Origin: an uncultured Collinsella sp.
GTDB lineage: Bacteria > Actinomycetota > Coriobacteriia > Coriobacteriales > Coriobacteriaceae
Direction: 5' to 3'
Assembly: GCA_958346935.1 (NCBI GenBank)
Contig: CATVTM010000002.1
Coordinates: 1 to 64,000, forward strand
Length of the DNA: 64,000 nucleotides
Made by a program: the position numbers and the translations under genes
Shown here: positions 52,795 through 61,752 of the stretch, piece by piece
Layout of the letters: each line of letters begins with the position of its first letter
Position numbering within the stretch: position 1 is the first letter of the stretch
Notes under the pieces: model-generated
Told to the model about the DNA's origin: nothing
The model's input: the letters and a program-made list of their open reading frames with translations, nothing else
Database searches by the model: none

Positions 52795-53850
52795 GTGGAC
52801 GAGCGCGCGCAACATGACGGTTTTGGCCGCGATATCAACTATTTGCGCATTGCCGTTACCGACAAGTGCAATTTCCGCTGCATTTACTGCATGCCTGCCG
52901 ACGGCGTAGCACCGCGCGCGCATGACGAGCTACTCAGCGCCGAGGAAATCGCCCGCTTTGTGCGTCTGGTGGCGGGGGAGGGCATTCGCCGCGTGCGCCT
53001 GACGGGTGGCGAGCCGCTGGTCAGCCGCCGCATTATCCCGCTCATCCGCGATATCCGCGCGATCCCGCAGATCGAGGACATCTCGCTCACCACCAATGGT
53101 GCCTTGCTGCCCAAGCTGGCGCCGGAGCTCAAAGACGCCGGGCTCGACCGCGTCAACATTTCGCTCGACACGCTCGACCCCGCGCTCTTTGGAAAGATTA
53201 CGCGCCTGGGCCGGCTCGAGCAGACCATGGCGGGCATCGATGCGGCGCTAACCTGGGGCTTTGAGCCGGTTAAGGTCAACTGCGTGGTGGTCCGCCGCCT
53301 CAACCAAGATGTGGCGGCCCTCGCGCACTTGACCGTCGACCGCCCCATTCACCTGCGCTTTATCGAATACATGCCTATCGGCGATGAGCACACGAGCTCG
53401 CATTGCGCCGTGGATCCGCACGCGCCCACGCTCAATCCCGAGCTGTGGGACGCGAGCGACACCGTGCCGAGCGACGAGCTGCGGGTACGCATCAATGCCG
53501 GCGCCGCTGCGGCGGGCCTGGGCGAGCTTGAGCCGCTCGATATCAATGACGCTCCTGCCGGCGCCGGTCCTGCGCGCTACTGGCGCTTTCCGGGTGCGGC
53601 GGGCACGGTCGGTTTCATTAGCGCCATGTCCAACCATTTTTGCGCGAGCTGCAACCGTCTGCGTCTGACGGCCGACGGCAGCGTGCGTCCCTGCCTGTTC
53701 AGCGATGCCGAGTATTCGGTGCGCGAGGCGCTGCGCCGTGGTGATGATATGCAGGTACTTTCGATTTGGCGCGATGCCGTGGCCCATAAACCGCAGGAAC
53801 ACGCGATAATTGAGGGCACGCAACGGTTTATGTCCCAAATCGGAGGATGA
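52795..53850 (+). CDS. moaA: GTP 3',8-cyclase, molybdenum cofactor biosynthesis
   Basis: This 351-aa radical SAM enzyme has the N-terminal cluster motif CNFRCIYC, the SAM-binding RLTGGEPLVSRR, SLTTNGALLP and NISLDTLDP. The C-terminal cluster motif is CASCNRLRLTADGSVRPCL, and the essential GG ends the protein. It converts GTP to 3',8-cyclo-GTP, the first step of molybdopterin synthesis. The start is GTG, preceded by GAGGGGAGGG. The moaC-mobB fusion follows after 4 bp, so these form an operon. Confidence 0.95.
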   Translation: MDERAQHDGFGRDINYLRIAVTDKCNFRCIYCMPADGVAPRAHDELLSAEEIARFVRLVAGEGIRRVRLTGGEPLVSRRIIPLIRDIRAIPQIEDISLTTNGALLPKLAPELKDAGLDRVNISLDTLDPALFGKITRLGRLEQTMAGIDAALTWGFEPVKVNCVVVRRLNQDVAALAHLTVDRPIHLRFIEYMPIGDEHTSSHCAVDPHAPTLNPELWDASDTVPSDELRVRINAGAAAAGLGELEPLDINDAPAGAGPARYWRFPGAAGTVGFISAMSNHFCASCNRLRLTADGSVRPCLFSDAEYSVREALRRGDDMQVLSIWRDAVAHKPQEHAIIEGTQRFMSQIGG

Positions 53851-53854
53851 TCAT

Positions 53855-55159
53855 ATGGCCAAGAGCAGGTACGCCGATGCCACCAAGGCCGCTCGCAGGG
53901 CCGCGATGTCTGCCCATAAAGCCACGTCTGCCAGCAAGGACGCCGCGTCCGCGGCTATGCAGCCGTCCGCAAGCGACAACGCCGCCGATCCCGTCCGCGA
54001 CGCGCGCCGCGACGAGCTGACGCACGTAAACGCCAAGGGCGAGGTTCGCATGGTCGACGTATCCGACAAGGCCGAGACCCATCGTATCGCCATCGCCGAG
54101 GGCACGATTCTCATGCATCCCGAGACGCAGGCCATGGTGCTGCAGGACCGCGCCAAGAAGGGCGACGTGCTTGCTTGTGCGCGCGTGGCGGGCATCATGG
54201 CCATCAAGCGCACGAGCGACATCATCCCCATGTGCCACCCGCTGCTCATCACCAAGAGCAAGTGCGATATCGAGCCCATCGCTCCGGCAGGAACGCCTGC
54301 CGAGGACGTGCCCGAGGGCTGGGCGCCGGCGCGCCCGGATGGACAGGTCGGCTTTCATGTGCTGGTCACGGCGGGCGTGACGGGTAAGACGGGCATCGAG
54401 ATGGAGGCGCTGACCGGCGCGAGTGCCGCGTGCTTGACCATCTACGACATGTGCAAGGCGGTCGACCGCGGCATGGAGATCGTTGACGTGCGCCTGCTGC
54501 ACAAGGAGGGCGGCCGCTCGGGCGTGTGGGATCGCGCAGAGCGTCAGGCCGCTGCTGTTGAAGCCGTGGCCGCCGACGGTGCCGCGCCCGCGAGCGCACC
54601 CGTCGCCGTCGCGCCCGCAGCTCCGACACCGGCCGTCCCCGCGATCGCGTTTATCGGCTACCAGAACTCGGGCAAGACCACGCTCGTCGAGAAGGTCATT
54701 GCCGAGCTCACCCGCCGCGGTCTGCGCGTGGGTTCGCTCAAGCATCATGGGCATCACGGCTTTGATATCGATGTACCCGCTAAGGACACCTGGCGCCATC
54801 ACCAAGCCGGATCCAAGCACGTGGGCCTCATCTGCGCCACGCGCTGGGCGGAGTACGCCGACACGCGCGAGGAGGACGAGATGCCCGCGCGCGAGCTGCT
54901 GTCGCGCTACAACGATGTCGACGTGGTGATCATCGAGGGCTACAAGACCGAGGGCTTCGACAACATCGTGGTCGCGCGCTCGGGTGTCGACCGTCTGCGC
55001 GGCAAGAGCTCGCTCGACCTGGTCGACGGTCACACGCTGGCCCTTGCCTGCAATGAGGCCCTGGCGCGTCAGGCCTTCGACGCCGGCTTCGCGACCCGAG
55101 CCATCAACATCAACGACGCCCGAGCCATCTGCGACCTGATCCAAGATTATCTGGCCTAA
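53855..55159 (+). CDS. moaC: MoaC-MobB fusion protein
   Basis: This 434-aa protein joins two cofactor enzymes. An Ala/Lys-rich leader (about 1-50) precedes a MoaC domain (about 55-230) with HVNAKGEVRMVDVSDKAETHR, SDIIPMCHPLLI, TGIEMEALTGASAACLTIYDMCKAVD and LLHKEGGRSG. After an Ala/Pro-rich linker (about 235-260) comes a MobB domain with P-loop GYQNSGKTTLVEKV and KHHGHHGFDIDVPAKDTWRHHQAGS. MoaC completes cyclic pyranopterin formation; MobB binds GTP and assists guanylation of the cofactor. CGGAGGATGATC precedes the ATG. Confidence 0.93.
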   Translation: MAKSRYADATKAARRAAMSAHKATSASKDAASAAMQPSASDNAADPVRDARRDELTHVNAKGEVRMVDVSDKAETHRIAIAEGTILMHPETQAMVLQDRAKKGDVLACARVAGIMAIKRTSDIIPMCHPLLITKSKCDIEPIAPAGTPAEDVPEGWAPARPDGQVGFHVLVTAGVTGKTGIEMEALTGASAACLTIYDMCKAVDRGMEIVDVRLLHKEGGRSGVWDRAERQAAAVEAVAADGAAPASAPVAVAPAAPTPAVPAIAFIGYQNSGKTTLVEKVIAELTRRGLRVGSLKHHGHHGFDIDVPAKDTWRHHQAGSKHVGLICATRWAEYADTREEDEMPARELLSRYNDVDVVIIEGYKTEGFDNIVVARSGVDRLRGKSSLDLVDGHTLALACNEALARQAFDAGFATRAININDARAICDLIQDYLA

Positions 55160-55198
55160 AACCTGCCAAAAGGGGACAGGTTTGTTTTGGCAGGTTTT
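55158..55198 (+). terminator. Terminator after moaC-mobB
   Basis: AAAACCTGCCAAAA (55158-55171) pairs with TTTTGGCAGGTTTT (55185-55198), a perfect 14-bp stem ending in Ts. Confidence 0.85.
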
Positions 55199-55217
55199 AT
55201 CTGGGCAAACGTCATTT

Positions 55218-55255
55218 CCACCACAAAGGGGCCAAGCACCTTTGTGGTGGTTTTT
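55218..55255 (+). terminator. ACCACCACAAAGG-type terminator/repeat
   Basis: CCACCACAAAGG (55218-55229) pairs with CCTTTGTGGTGG (55239-55250) followed by TTTTT. It is the same element as at 40869-40905. Confidence 0.83.
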
Positions 55256-55425
55256 GCTTTGGTGGATGTGTGGGATATGCCTTACAATCTACCAAGTAGT
55301 TCATGACGGGCGAAAAACGGAGAAAAAGGGTCCTGATGCGTCCTTAATGTTTCATGCGGATAGATTGATTTGACAGACGGTGGCGAATGCCCACCGCCCG
55401 TATTCGTATGAAACAAGGAGTCTCC

Positions 55426-56706
55426 ATGCTCGCCCCTCTTTTCTCAAAGCCTCAATCATCGCTGTCCGTGCAGGCCAAGCGCCTGGTGGCAATGCGCTTT
55501 CTCATCTACACCGGGTTTCAGACCAGTTATTTTATCGGTGTCATCGGAACGCTTACCTATGCGGACGATGCCTCGGTCGTCGCGACATCGCTGGCCGTCC
55601 TGTTCATGAATGTTTTCGTGATCCTGGGATCCTTTGCGGGCGGCGCGGCGCTCGACGCCTGGGGCCCGCGCCGCCATTTCTTGCTGAGCATCGTCGGCGC
55701 TCTCGCAACTGGCACGGCAATTATCGCCTTTGGTAGCGCGACCGGCGTCGTCCTGCTCGGCGCGGTGTTTCTGGGCTTTACGATGGGGTTCGCCCAGCCC
55801 ATTGCCACATCCTATCCGGCCTACCTCACCAACGACCCCGTCGAGCTCAAAGACACCAACTCCGCCATCGCCATGTTCTCAAATGTGAGTATCATCGTCG
55901 GACCCACGCTGGGTGGCTTTGTCGCGGCGGCTGCGTCGTCGCGCGCGGTGTTTGTGCTCATGATGCTCTTTACCGTGCTGGCGTTCGTCGTCGGTTGGGG
56001 CTTTAGGCCGCAGACCAGCCATGTCGCCGGGCATGCGGATGCCGATTCGGCAGAGGAAGGGGAGCGTGCGGGACAAAGCTCCAACCCCGGCACGTCCGCC
56101 CGTGCCACCTTCGCGACCAGCATCAAGACGGTCTTCACCAACAGCGTCCTCGCCCTGCTGTTCTGCATTATTTTTCTTTCGAACTTTGGCTACGGAGCCT
56201 TCGATCCGCTCGAATCGTTTTTCTACCGCGATGTTCTGCATGTCGGTGTTGAGTGGATGGGCTGGCTCTCGTCGGCCTCGGGCGTGGGCGCGGTGCTGGG
56301 TGCCGTGCTCGCGCTCCGCTTGCCGCCGCACCTGGTCAACCTTAAAACGCTGCTCGTGGCGCTTATGTCTGTGGGTCTGGGAAGCCTGCTCTATGTGGGG
56401 ACGCCGTACGTGGGCGTAGCCCTTGTCGGCCAGATTGTCCTTGGCGTGGCCTGGGGTGTCGTCAACCCGCTCCACAACACGATCGTGCAAACGACGGCCC
56501 CGCTCGAGCAGCTCGGCCGCGTCAACTCGGTCATGGGCTTTGGCAACATGTTCGCCGGCGTGGCCCCGCTGGCGATTGCCCCCTGGCTGGCGGCGACATT
56601 TGGCGTGCAGCAGACGCTCGTAGGGGCGGGCATGGTCGTGACGGCGGTTCCCACGGCGTTGCTGCTGTTTGGACGCAATCACTTGGAACGTGCCGTAAAG
56701 CAGTAA
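55426..56706 (+). CDS. MFS transporter (enterobactin-exporter-like/MFS_3 type)
   Basis: This 426-aa protein has about 12 hydrophobic segments and the MFS pattern, with a glycine/acidic loop after helix 2 (GGAALDAWGPRRHFLL) and a long polar central loop (about residues 200-235, rich in Gly, Ser and acidic residues). The later block NPLHNTIVQTTAPLEQLGRVNSVMGFGNMFAG is typical of MFS_3 drug or siderophore exporters. ACAAGGAGTCTCC precedes ATG 55426. It stands alone, so the substrate is unknown. Confidence 0.85.
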   Translation: MLAPLFSKPQSSLSVQAKRLVAMRFLIYTGFQTSYFIGVIGTLTYADDASVVATSLAVLFMNVFVILGSFAGGAALDAWGPRRHFLLSIVGALATGTAIIAFGSATGVVLLGAVFLGFTMGFAQPIATSYPAYLTNDPVELKDTNSAIAMFSNVSIIVGPTLGGFVAAAASSRAVFVLMMLFTVLAFVVGWGFRPQTSHVAGHADADSAEEGERAGQSSNPGTSARATFATSIKTVFTNSVLALLFCIIFLSNFGYGAFDPLESFFYRDVLHVGVEWMGWLSSASGVGAVLGAVLALRLPPHLVNLKTLLVALMSVGLGSLLYVGTPYVGVALVGQIVLGVAWGVVNPLHNTIVQTTAPLEQLGRVNSVMGFGNMFAGVAPLAIAPWLAATFGVQQTLVGAGMVVTAVPTALLLFGRNHLERAVKQ

Positions 56707-56721
56707 GAAACAGGTAAGAAA

Positions 56722-56780
56722 CCATCACAACATTCGATGAAAATCGCGATTTTGCCGAAAAACGTCGAATGTTGTGATGG
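56722..56780. repeat. Variant CCATCACAACATTCGA palindrome
   Basis: CCATCACAACATTCGA (56722-56737) pairs with TCGAATGTTGTGATGG (56765-56780). It shares the ACATTCGA core with the 65-bp repeats around the DUF559-like gene. A degraded CCACCATAAAGG...CCTTTGTGGTG element follows at about 56809-56840. Confidence 0.75.
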
Positions 56781-56927
56781 ATTGCGCTGAGGCCCGAGCA
56801 CCACAAGCCACCATAAAGGGGCCAGACGCCTTTGTGGTGATCGGGTCCCAACGGCTTGCGCCTTGGTATACCATGTACGCCGTTTGCGAATACACCCCAC
56901 ACCGCCGCACAACCCAGAAAGGCCCCC

Positions 56928-57749
56928 ATGGACACCACCTTCAGCCACATCAAAGCCGTGTTCTGCGATATCGACGGTACGCTGCTCACGAGCCAGCACA
57001 CGGTGTCCCCGCGCACCGTGGCGGCGATCCGCGCCCTGCGCGAGCGCGGCGTGCTGTTTGGCCTGTGCACCGGGCGCGACGCCCACGCGACCGAGGCCAT
57101 GTACGAGCCCTGGGGCATCGAAGGCCTGGTGGACGTGCTCGTGGGCTGCGGTGGTGCCGAGGTCATCGACCGCACGCACGGCATCAACGAGCTGATCTAT
57201 CCGCTGCCGGGCGAGACCATCGCGCGCATCTGCAAGCACATGGCGGACCTTCCGGCAACGCCCGTCTGCCCCCGAGACGGCGTGCTCTACATGCCCGAGA
57301 GCAATGCGTGCGTCGAGCACCTGTCGCGTGTCGACGGCGTGCCCTACCAGGTGGTCGACTTTGCCGAGTTTTTGCGCGAGCCGCAGCCCAAGGTGATGTT
57401 TACCACAGCGTCCGAGGTAATGCCGCGGGTGATTGAGCGGGCGTCGACGTTTGCCGATAACACTGTTAAGGCGGCGGCTCTGCAAACCACGCAGCGGCTC
57501 TACGAGTTCATGGATCCGCGCGTGTCCAAGACGCGCGGCCTGGTGCGCGTGGCAGAGCTCAACGACATGGAGCTCCAGAACATCTGCGTGTTTGGCGATG
57601 CCGATAACGACACCTGCATGGTGGCCGACGCCGGCGTGGGCGTGGCCATGGCAAACGGCAGCGACGCCACCCGCGCCGCCGCCGATTTTGTAACCGCCAG
57701 CAACGACAAAGACGGCATCGCGATCTTTATCGAGGAACATCTGCTGTAG
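56928..57749 (+). CDS. Cof-type HAD-IIB hydrolase
   Basis: This 273-aa protein has HAD motif I FCDIDGTLLTS, motif II-like CTGRDAHA, a C2B-type cap (about residues 85-195) and motif IV in ICVFGDADNDTCMVADAGVGVAMANGSD. Cof-family enzymes dephosphorylate sugar phosphates or cofactors such as pyridoxal phosphate and FMN. The conserved Lys of motif III is placed near SKTRGLVRV. AGAAAGGCC precedes ATG 56928. It stands alone between two palindromic repeats; its substrate is unknown. Confidence 0.9.
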   Translation: MDTTFSHIKAVFCDIDGTLLTSQHTVSPRTVAAIRALRERGVLFGLCTGRDAHATEAMYEPWGIEGLVDVLVGCGGAEVIDRTHGINELIYPLPGETIARICKHMADLPATPVCPRDGVLYMPESNACVEHLSRVDGVPYQVVDFAEFLREPQPKVMFTTASEVMPRVIERASTFADNTVKAAALQTTQRLYEFMDPRVSKTRGLVRVAELNDMELQNICVFGDADNDTCMVADAGVGVAMANGSDATRAAADFVTASNDKDGIAIFIEEHLL

Positions 57750-57760
57750 CGCCGGGGGAG

Positions 57761-57796
57761 AACCACCACAATGGGGCGGGTACGTTTGTGGTGGTT
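57761..57796 (+). repeat. ACCACCACAA palindrome after the HAD gene
   Basis: AACCACCACAA (57761-57771) pairs with TTGTGGTGGTT (57786-57796). It belongs to the same family as 40869 and 55218 but lacks a T-run. Confidence 0.75.
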
Positions 57797-58263
57797 GCCT
57801 AAGCGCGGCCAAGTGTTTGGGTGGTTTTGCCTATGATGCCGAGATTCTTCTAGTTTCGTGTATATAGATATGCGAACATCATTAATTAGCGGCGCGACAT
57901 CCGCGCAGATTGCTAATGAGGTAGCCTGTAATATAAGCTAGTGCTACCGCTCACCGCTAAATGCCCACCGTTCACAGCATTATTGCATTTGAGTTAAATG
58001 TTGTACAAATAATACGCTGGCGAATAAAAAAATAGCAATAGCTAAATTACCAGCAATTTAGTTTTATTTAAGGTTAATAAAAAACAATTAATTTGAGCAA
58101 ATGTCAAGAGCGCTGGATTACTGCTACAATAATGTCAGAATCTAGTACATAGATGTTTAAACAAGAAGTACAATACCATTACTAAACGAGCGCAATTACA
58201 GATTGCGCAGATACGTTTGATGGTGAAAGAGCAAGATCGCGGTCTCTTGGGGAGGAGACATCG
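57797..58263 (+). promoter_or_regulatory. AT-rich leader of the pilus operon with probable promoter
   Basis: This stretch is far more AT-rich than its surroundings and has no convincing gene. TGTCAA (58102-58107) and TACAAT (58125-58130), exactly 17 bp apart, make a good promoter about 130 bp before the adhesin start. A long leader would result. The ribosome site GGGGAGGAGACATCG is strong. Confidence 0.6.
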
Positions 58264-61200
58264 ATGAAAGCGAATTCAGAAAAAGCTAAGCAGAGTAAAA
58301 AAGCGACGCGCCGTGTACTGGCAGGCGTTTTGTGCGGAGCTTCCGTGTTGAGCCTGGTACTGTCGCTCGTCATGCCCCCGATCTCGCAGGCCATTGCCAA
58401 CGATGGTCAGGCGGGTGCAGCCGAGAAAACTGTGATGGGGGGGGGTTCCTCAAGTGAGTCTACTGATGTAGACAACACCAACAACGGGGATACCGAAAAC
58501 CAGAATAGTGACGATGCCGAGAATGGCGCGAGCGAAGACGCCGTTGCCGCAGACCTGCCGTCCGACGACACGGAGGCCGAGGGTGATGCTCAGTCTGCGG
58601 ATGATAGTGCTAACGGCGAGGGCGCAATCGCACTTGCTGCAGAAAATGAATCGACTTATGAAATCAGCAGAGGAGATGAACTCAGCGCGAAGCTTCCTGA
58701 CAAGAAATTTCGCGATGGAAATGGCTCCGCTACTTTTAAGCTTGTTAACGATATTGAATACAGCGGTGAGATTAGGCTTGAACAAACTGACGATAACCCT
58801 ATCAATATCACCCTTGACCTAAACGGTCATAAGATTAAGTGCTTGAACACCGACAAGCCGTTATTTGATATTGCTAACGGCGCAACACTTACAATTAAGG
58901 ATTCCGCACAGGCGAATGAGACGCTCATCGAGGGCCAGCAGCTTACTGATCAGGGGCAGTACCTGAATCCCGATAATTATGGCAAGAAAGCCGAGCTAAA
59001 TTACGTTGATGGCATTCCGTCTAATCTTACCTACTACGTGACCAAATCGACCCCAAGTGGTACAGGGACAACCGAGACGCTTGTCAAACATGACGTTGAT
59101 ATTAAAGGCGCCATCGTGGCGTGCAGCGGCAACGCAAATCTAAGGCTCATCAATCTGTATAACAACAACGGCAAGGGCTCGTTTAACCTTGTGAGCGGCG
59201 TGATCACGCAAAAGAAAGGCGGCAGGGTTAGCAGCTTGGTCTATGCCGAGAACGGCTCTACCGTCAACATGAGCGGCGGCTATGTTTGTGGCGCTTCTAG
59301 CTCGGGCGCGGGCGCGGGCATTATGGTGTCCAACGAGAAAGGTAGTGCCTCGACCCTTAATGTGACCGGTGGCGTAATTGCCGGCAATAGTGCTCCTAGT
59401 GGCGGCGGTGTGTATGCTAAAGGCTCCACGGTCACCATAACTAATGGCGTAATCTCCGGCAACAGCACGCTTGATTCTGCTGGCTTTGGTGGCGGTATCA
59501 TGGCCGAATATGGCGGCAGCGTCACTGTTTCCGGTGGCTACATCACTAACAATAAATATGCCAATTTCTGTGGCCAAGATGGTTATGGCGATCATGGCGG
59601 CGCTGGACTTGCCGCTAGAAACGGTACTCATGTCACCATTTCGGGCGGCCAGATCACGGGCAACTATTCTGAGGAAGCAGGCGGCGGCGTTTATGTCACG
59701 GATGTCGACCGTAATAAGCAATCCCGTACGGGTATGGCGTGGCTGAAAATCACGGGAGGAATTATTGCCTCTAACGTGAGCTACCGATCTGAAGGTGCTG
59801 GCATTCGAGTGGGCCAGATGGTTGACGCGATGATAAATGGGTCGTCAAACGATAGCCCAGTCTACATCACTAATAACTCTTGCATGTCTCGCTTTGACTG
59901 GGGCGGAGGCGGTATCTTTGTCCAGGGAAACTCGGATTTGGGCAAGGAGAAGACTGCTGGTAGGCTATTCATATATAACTCGTACATTAGCGCCAATACC
60001 GCTGGCGGCTATGGCGGTGGCGTTGCAGTCTGCCCTACGGGCAAGACGTTGGTAACGAACACTGAGGGCACAGCAATCTTTGGCAATTCGTCTGCCAAAG
60101 ATCAGCAGGACGCAAAAGCTGATTATAAGTCTGAAAAGAATAGCGGTAACGAAGGCACCCCTCACCTATCCGCTGGTGGCTACGAAAGCCTTGAACACAA
60201 AAAGAACCAGGATGCTGACGCCTACAATGCCAAAGAGTTTCGCGAAAACGGCCACGCGGACTTCTTCCTTGCGGCGGAGGATCATAAGACCCCGATCGCG
60301 GCGGTGATTGGCAAAATGCTTGGCGGCGGTGACGCCAAATACAAGGGAAGTAAAGAGCTTACGCAAGCCATTACTATCCCCGCTAACGGTGGCGTGCAGG
60401 TATATAAAAGCATCGGCCTGAGCTCGGGTGTTACAGCTCAAGACGAAGCCGCGATCAATGCGCAAAAAGTTGCGACAACGTTCATCACCGGCAACTATTC
60501 CTGGGACCATGGCGGCGGCATCATGTCGAACGGCGACCTGTACATGGGCGTGCCTGAGGACACGTATGTCTATCCGAGCCTCAAGCTCAAGGCGACCAAG
60601 GTACTACGTAATTCGCAGACAAATGTGAACGAGGGGCTCGAAGAGAATCAGTTTACCTTTAGGGTCTACCGCAAGGACTCAACCGACCCTTTGGCTAGCG
60701 CGACATTCAATCGTAACGTTTGCACCGAGGTTGGAACTGCAAAAAATGATGCAAGCGGCAATATCACGTTTGACCTTGGTGAACAGTTCGCAACGGGTGG
60801 CACGGGTAACGAAATCACATACTACTTGGTCGAAGATGCCGGCGATGATCCTGACATCACGTGCGACTCCAGTGTGTATGAGATTGTGGTACGGACCCAG
60901 GATAAGCCGACCAAGCTCATGACTGTTCCGAGTAAAAATAATCCGAACGAAGAGAAGGAACTTCTCATCCATAACTACACGATTACAGACGTCAACGGGA
61001 CCAAGTACGAACTCGATAAGTCTGGGAAGTGGATTAACAAAAAAACGTGGAGTATCGCGAAGAATGTCGACGGCTATTATCAAATTATCTGTGAGGACGG
61101 TTCGGCGACTTTCACTAACGTATGTACCGCGTACGACTCGACTGGCGTTTGGATCCCTAAGGCGACCAAGGTCGTTAAGGGTGGCGAGATGAAGGAGTTT

Positions 61201-61752
61201 ACGCTCGAGTTTGCGGATAACGAGAACTTCGATAAACCCATGACGGCTACGACCGACCCCGACGGCGAGATTACCACCACTGCCAGCGGCGACAAGTCCC
61301 AGACCCTGAGCTTCGTCGATGAGATTACGTACACACTTGCCGATCTCGCCAAGGGCACGGATCCCACGGGACGCGGTGCAAGCAATACCTTTACTTATTA
61401 CGTTCGCGAACAGCTGCCAACCACGCCGTTTACGAACTACACATACGACCAGTCGGTTTATCAGATTACGGTCAATGCGGTTGACGACTCTAACCACAAG
61501 ATCAACATCTCTGCGACCTACAAGCAGATTCGGGATCGTGATGGCAAGCCGGTGACCAACGACACTGACCACGACCTCACCGACGCCTCCACCCCCACCT
61601 TTACCAACACCTACTCCACTTCTTTGCCCCTTTCTGGTATGTCGGGCGTCACTCTGACGTACCTTGCCGGCGCGGCGGTGCTCTGCGCTGCTGCGGCCTG
61701 GATGCACATTCGTCGCAAGGCGAATGCGAAGGGGGGTGAGCGTCGTGAATAA
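58264..61752 (+). CDS. Large sortase-anchored adhesin/pilus tip protein with beta-helix and pilin domains
   Basis: This 1162-aa surface protein starts with a basic N-terminus and a signal-peptide helix (GVLCGASVLSLVLSLVMPPISQAIA). An acidic Ser/Asp/Glu-rich stretch follows, then a long repeat region (about residues 280-620) with GGGVYAKGSTVTITNGVISGN-type rungs of a right-handed beta-helix. Two Spy0128/FctA-like pilin domains follow (starting near LKLKATKVLRN and IPKATKVVKGG). The C-terminus has the sorting signal LPLSG (about 1121), a hydrophobic helix and a basic tail. It is probably the pilus tip or a major adhesin. A G9 run at 58437-58445 lies in codons 58-61. It overlaps the next gene by 8 bp. 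Confidence 0.85.
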   Translation: MKANSEKAKQSKKATRRVLAGVLCGASVLSLVLSLVMPPISQAIANDGQAGAAEKTVMGGGSSSESTDVDNTNNGDTENQNSDDAENGASEDAVAADLPSDDTEAEGDAQSADDSANGEGAIALAAENESTYEISRGDELSAKLPDKKFRDGNGSATFKLVNDIEYSGEIRLEQTDDNPINITLDLNGHKIKCLNTDKPLFDIANGATLTIKDSAQANETLIEGQQLTDQGQYLNPDNYGKKAELNYVDGIPSNLTYYVTKSTPSGTGTTETLVKHDVDIKGAIVACSGNANLRLINLYNNNGKGSFNLVSGVITQKKGGRVSSLVYAENGSTVNMSGGYVCGASSSGAGAGIMVSNEKGSASTLNVTGGVIAGNSAPSGGGVYAKGSTVTITNGVISGNSTLDSAGFGGGIMAEYGGSVTVSGGYITNNKYANFCGQDGYGDHGGAGLAARNGTHVTISGGQITGNYSEEAGGGVYVTDVDRNKQSRTGMAWLKITGGIIASNVSYRSEGAGIRVGQMVDAMINGSSNDSPVYITNNSCMSRFDWGGGGIFVQGNSDLGKEKTAGRLFIYNSYISANTAGGYGGGVAVCPTGKTLVTNTEGTAIFGNSSAKDQQDAKADYKSEKNSGNEGTPHLSAGGYESLEHKKNQDADAYNAKEFRENGHADFFLAAEDHKTPIAAVIGKMLGGGDAKYKGSKELTQAITIPANGGVQVYKSIGLSSGVTAQDEAAINAQKVATTFITGNYSWDHGGGIMSNGDLYMGVPEDTYVYPSLKLKATKVLRNSQTNVNEGLEENQFTFRVYRKDSTDPLASATFNRNVCTEVGTAKNDASGNITFDLGEQFATGGTGNEITYYLVEDAGDDPDITCDSSVYEIVVRTQDKPTKLMTVPSKNNPNEEKELLIHNYTITDVNGTKYELDKSGKWINKKTWSIAKNVDGYYQIICEDGSATFTNVCTAYDSTGVWIPKATKVVKGGEMKEFTLEFADNENFDKPMTATTDPDGEITTTASGDKSQTLSFVDEITYTLADLAKGTDPTGRGASNTFTYYVREQLPTTPFTNYTYDQSVYQITVNAVDDSNHKINISATYKQIRDRDGKPVTNDTDHDLTDASTPTFTNTYSTSLPLSGMSGVTLTYLAGAAVLCAAAAWMHIRRKANAKGGERRE
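58437..58445 (+). repeat. G9 homopolymer inside the adhesin gene
   Basis: Nine consecutive G occur at codons 58-61, just past the signal peptide. With nine the frame is open; gain or loss of one G would close it early, so this is a possible on/off switch. Confidence 0.85.

Noticed and set aside
55182..55373. A 63-codon plus-strand frame after moaC-mobB.
   Set aside because: It runs through two terminator palindromes and has no ribosome site or similarity that I can recognise.
57797..58263. Small gene in the AT-rich leader of the pilus operon.
   Set aside because: Short frames exist but have no ribosome site or coding-like composition.
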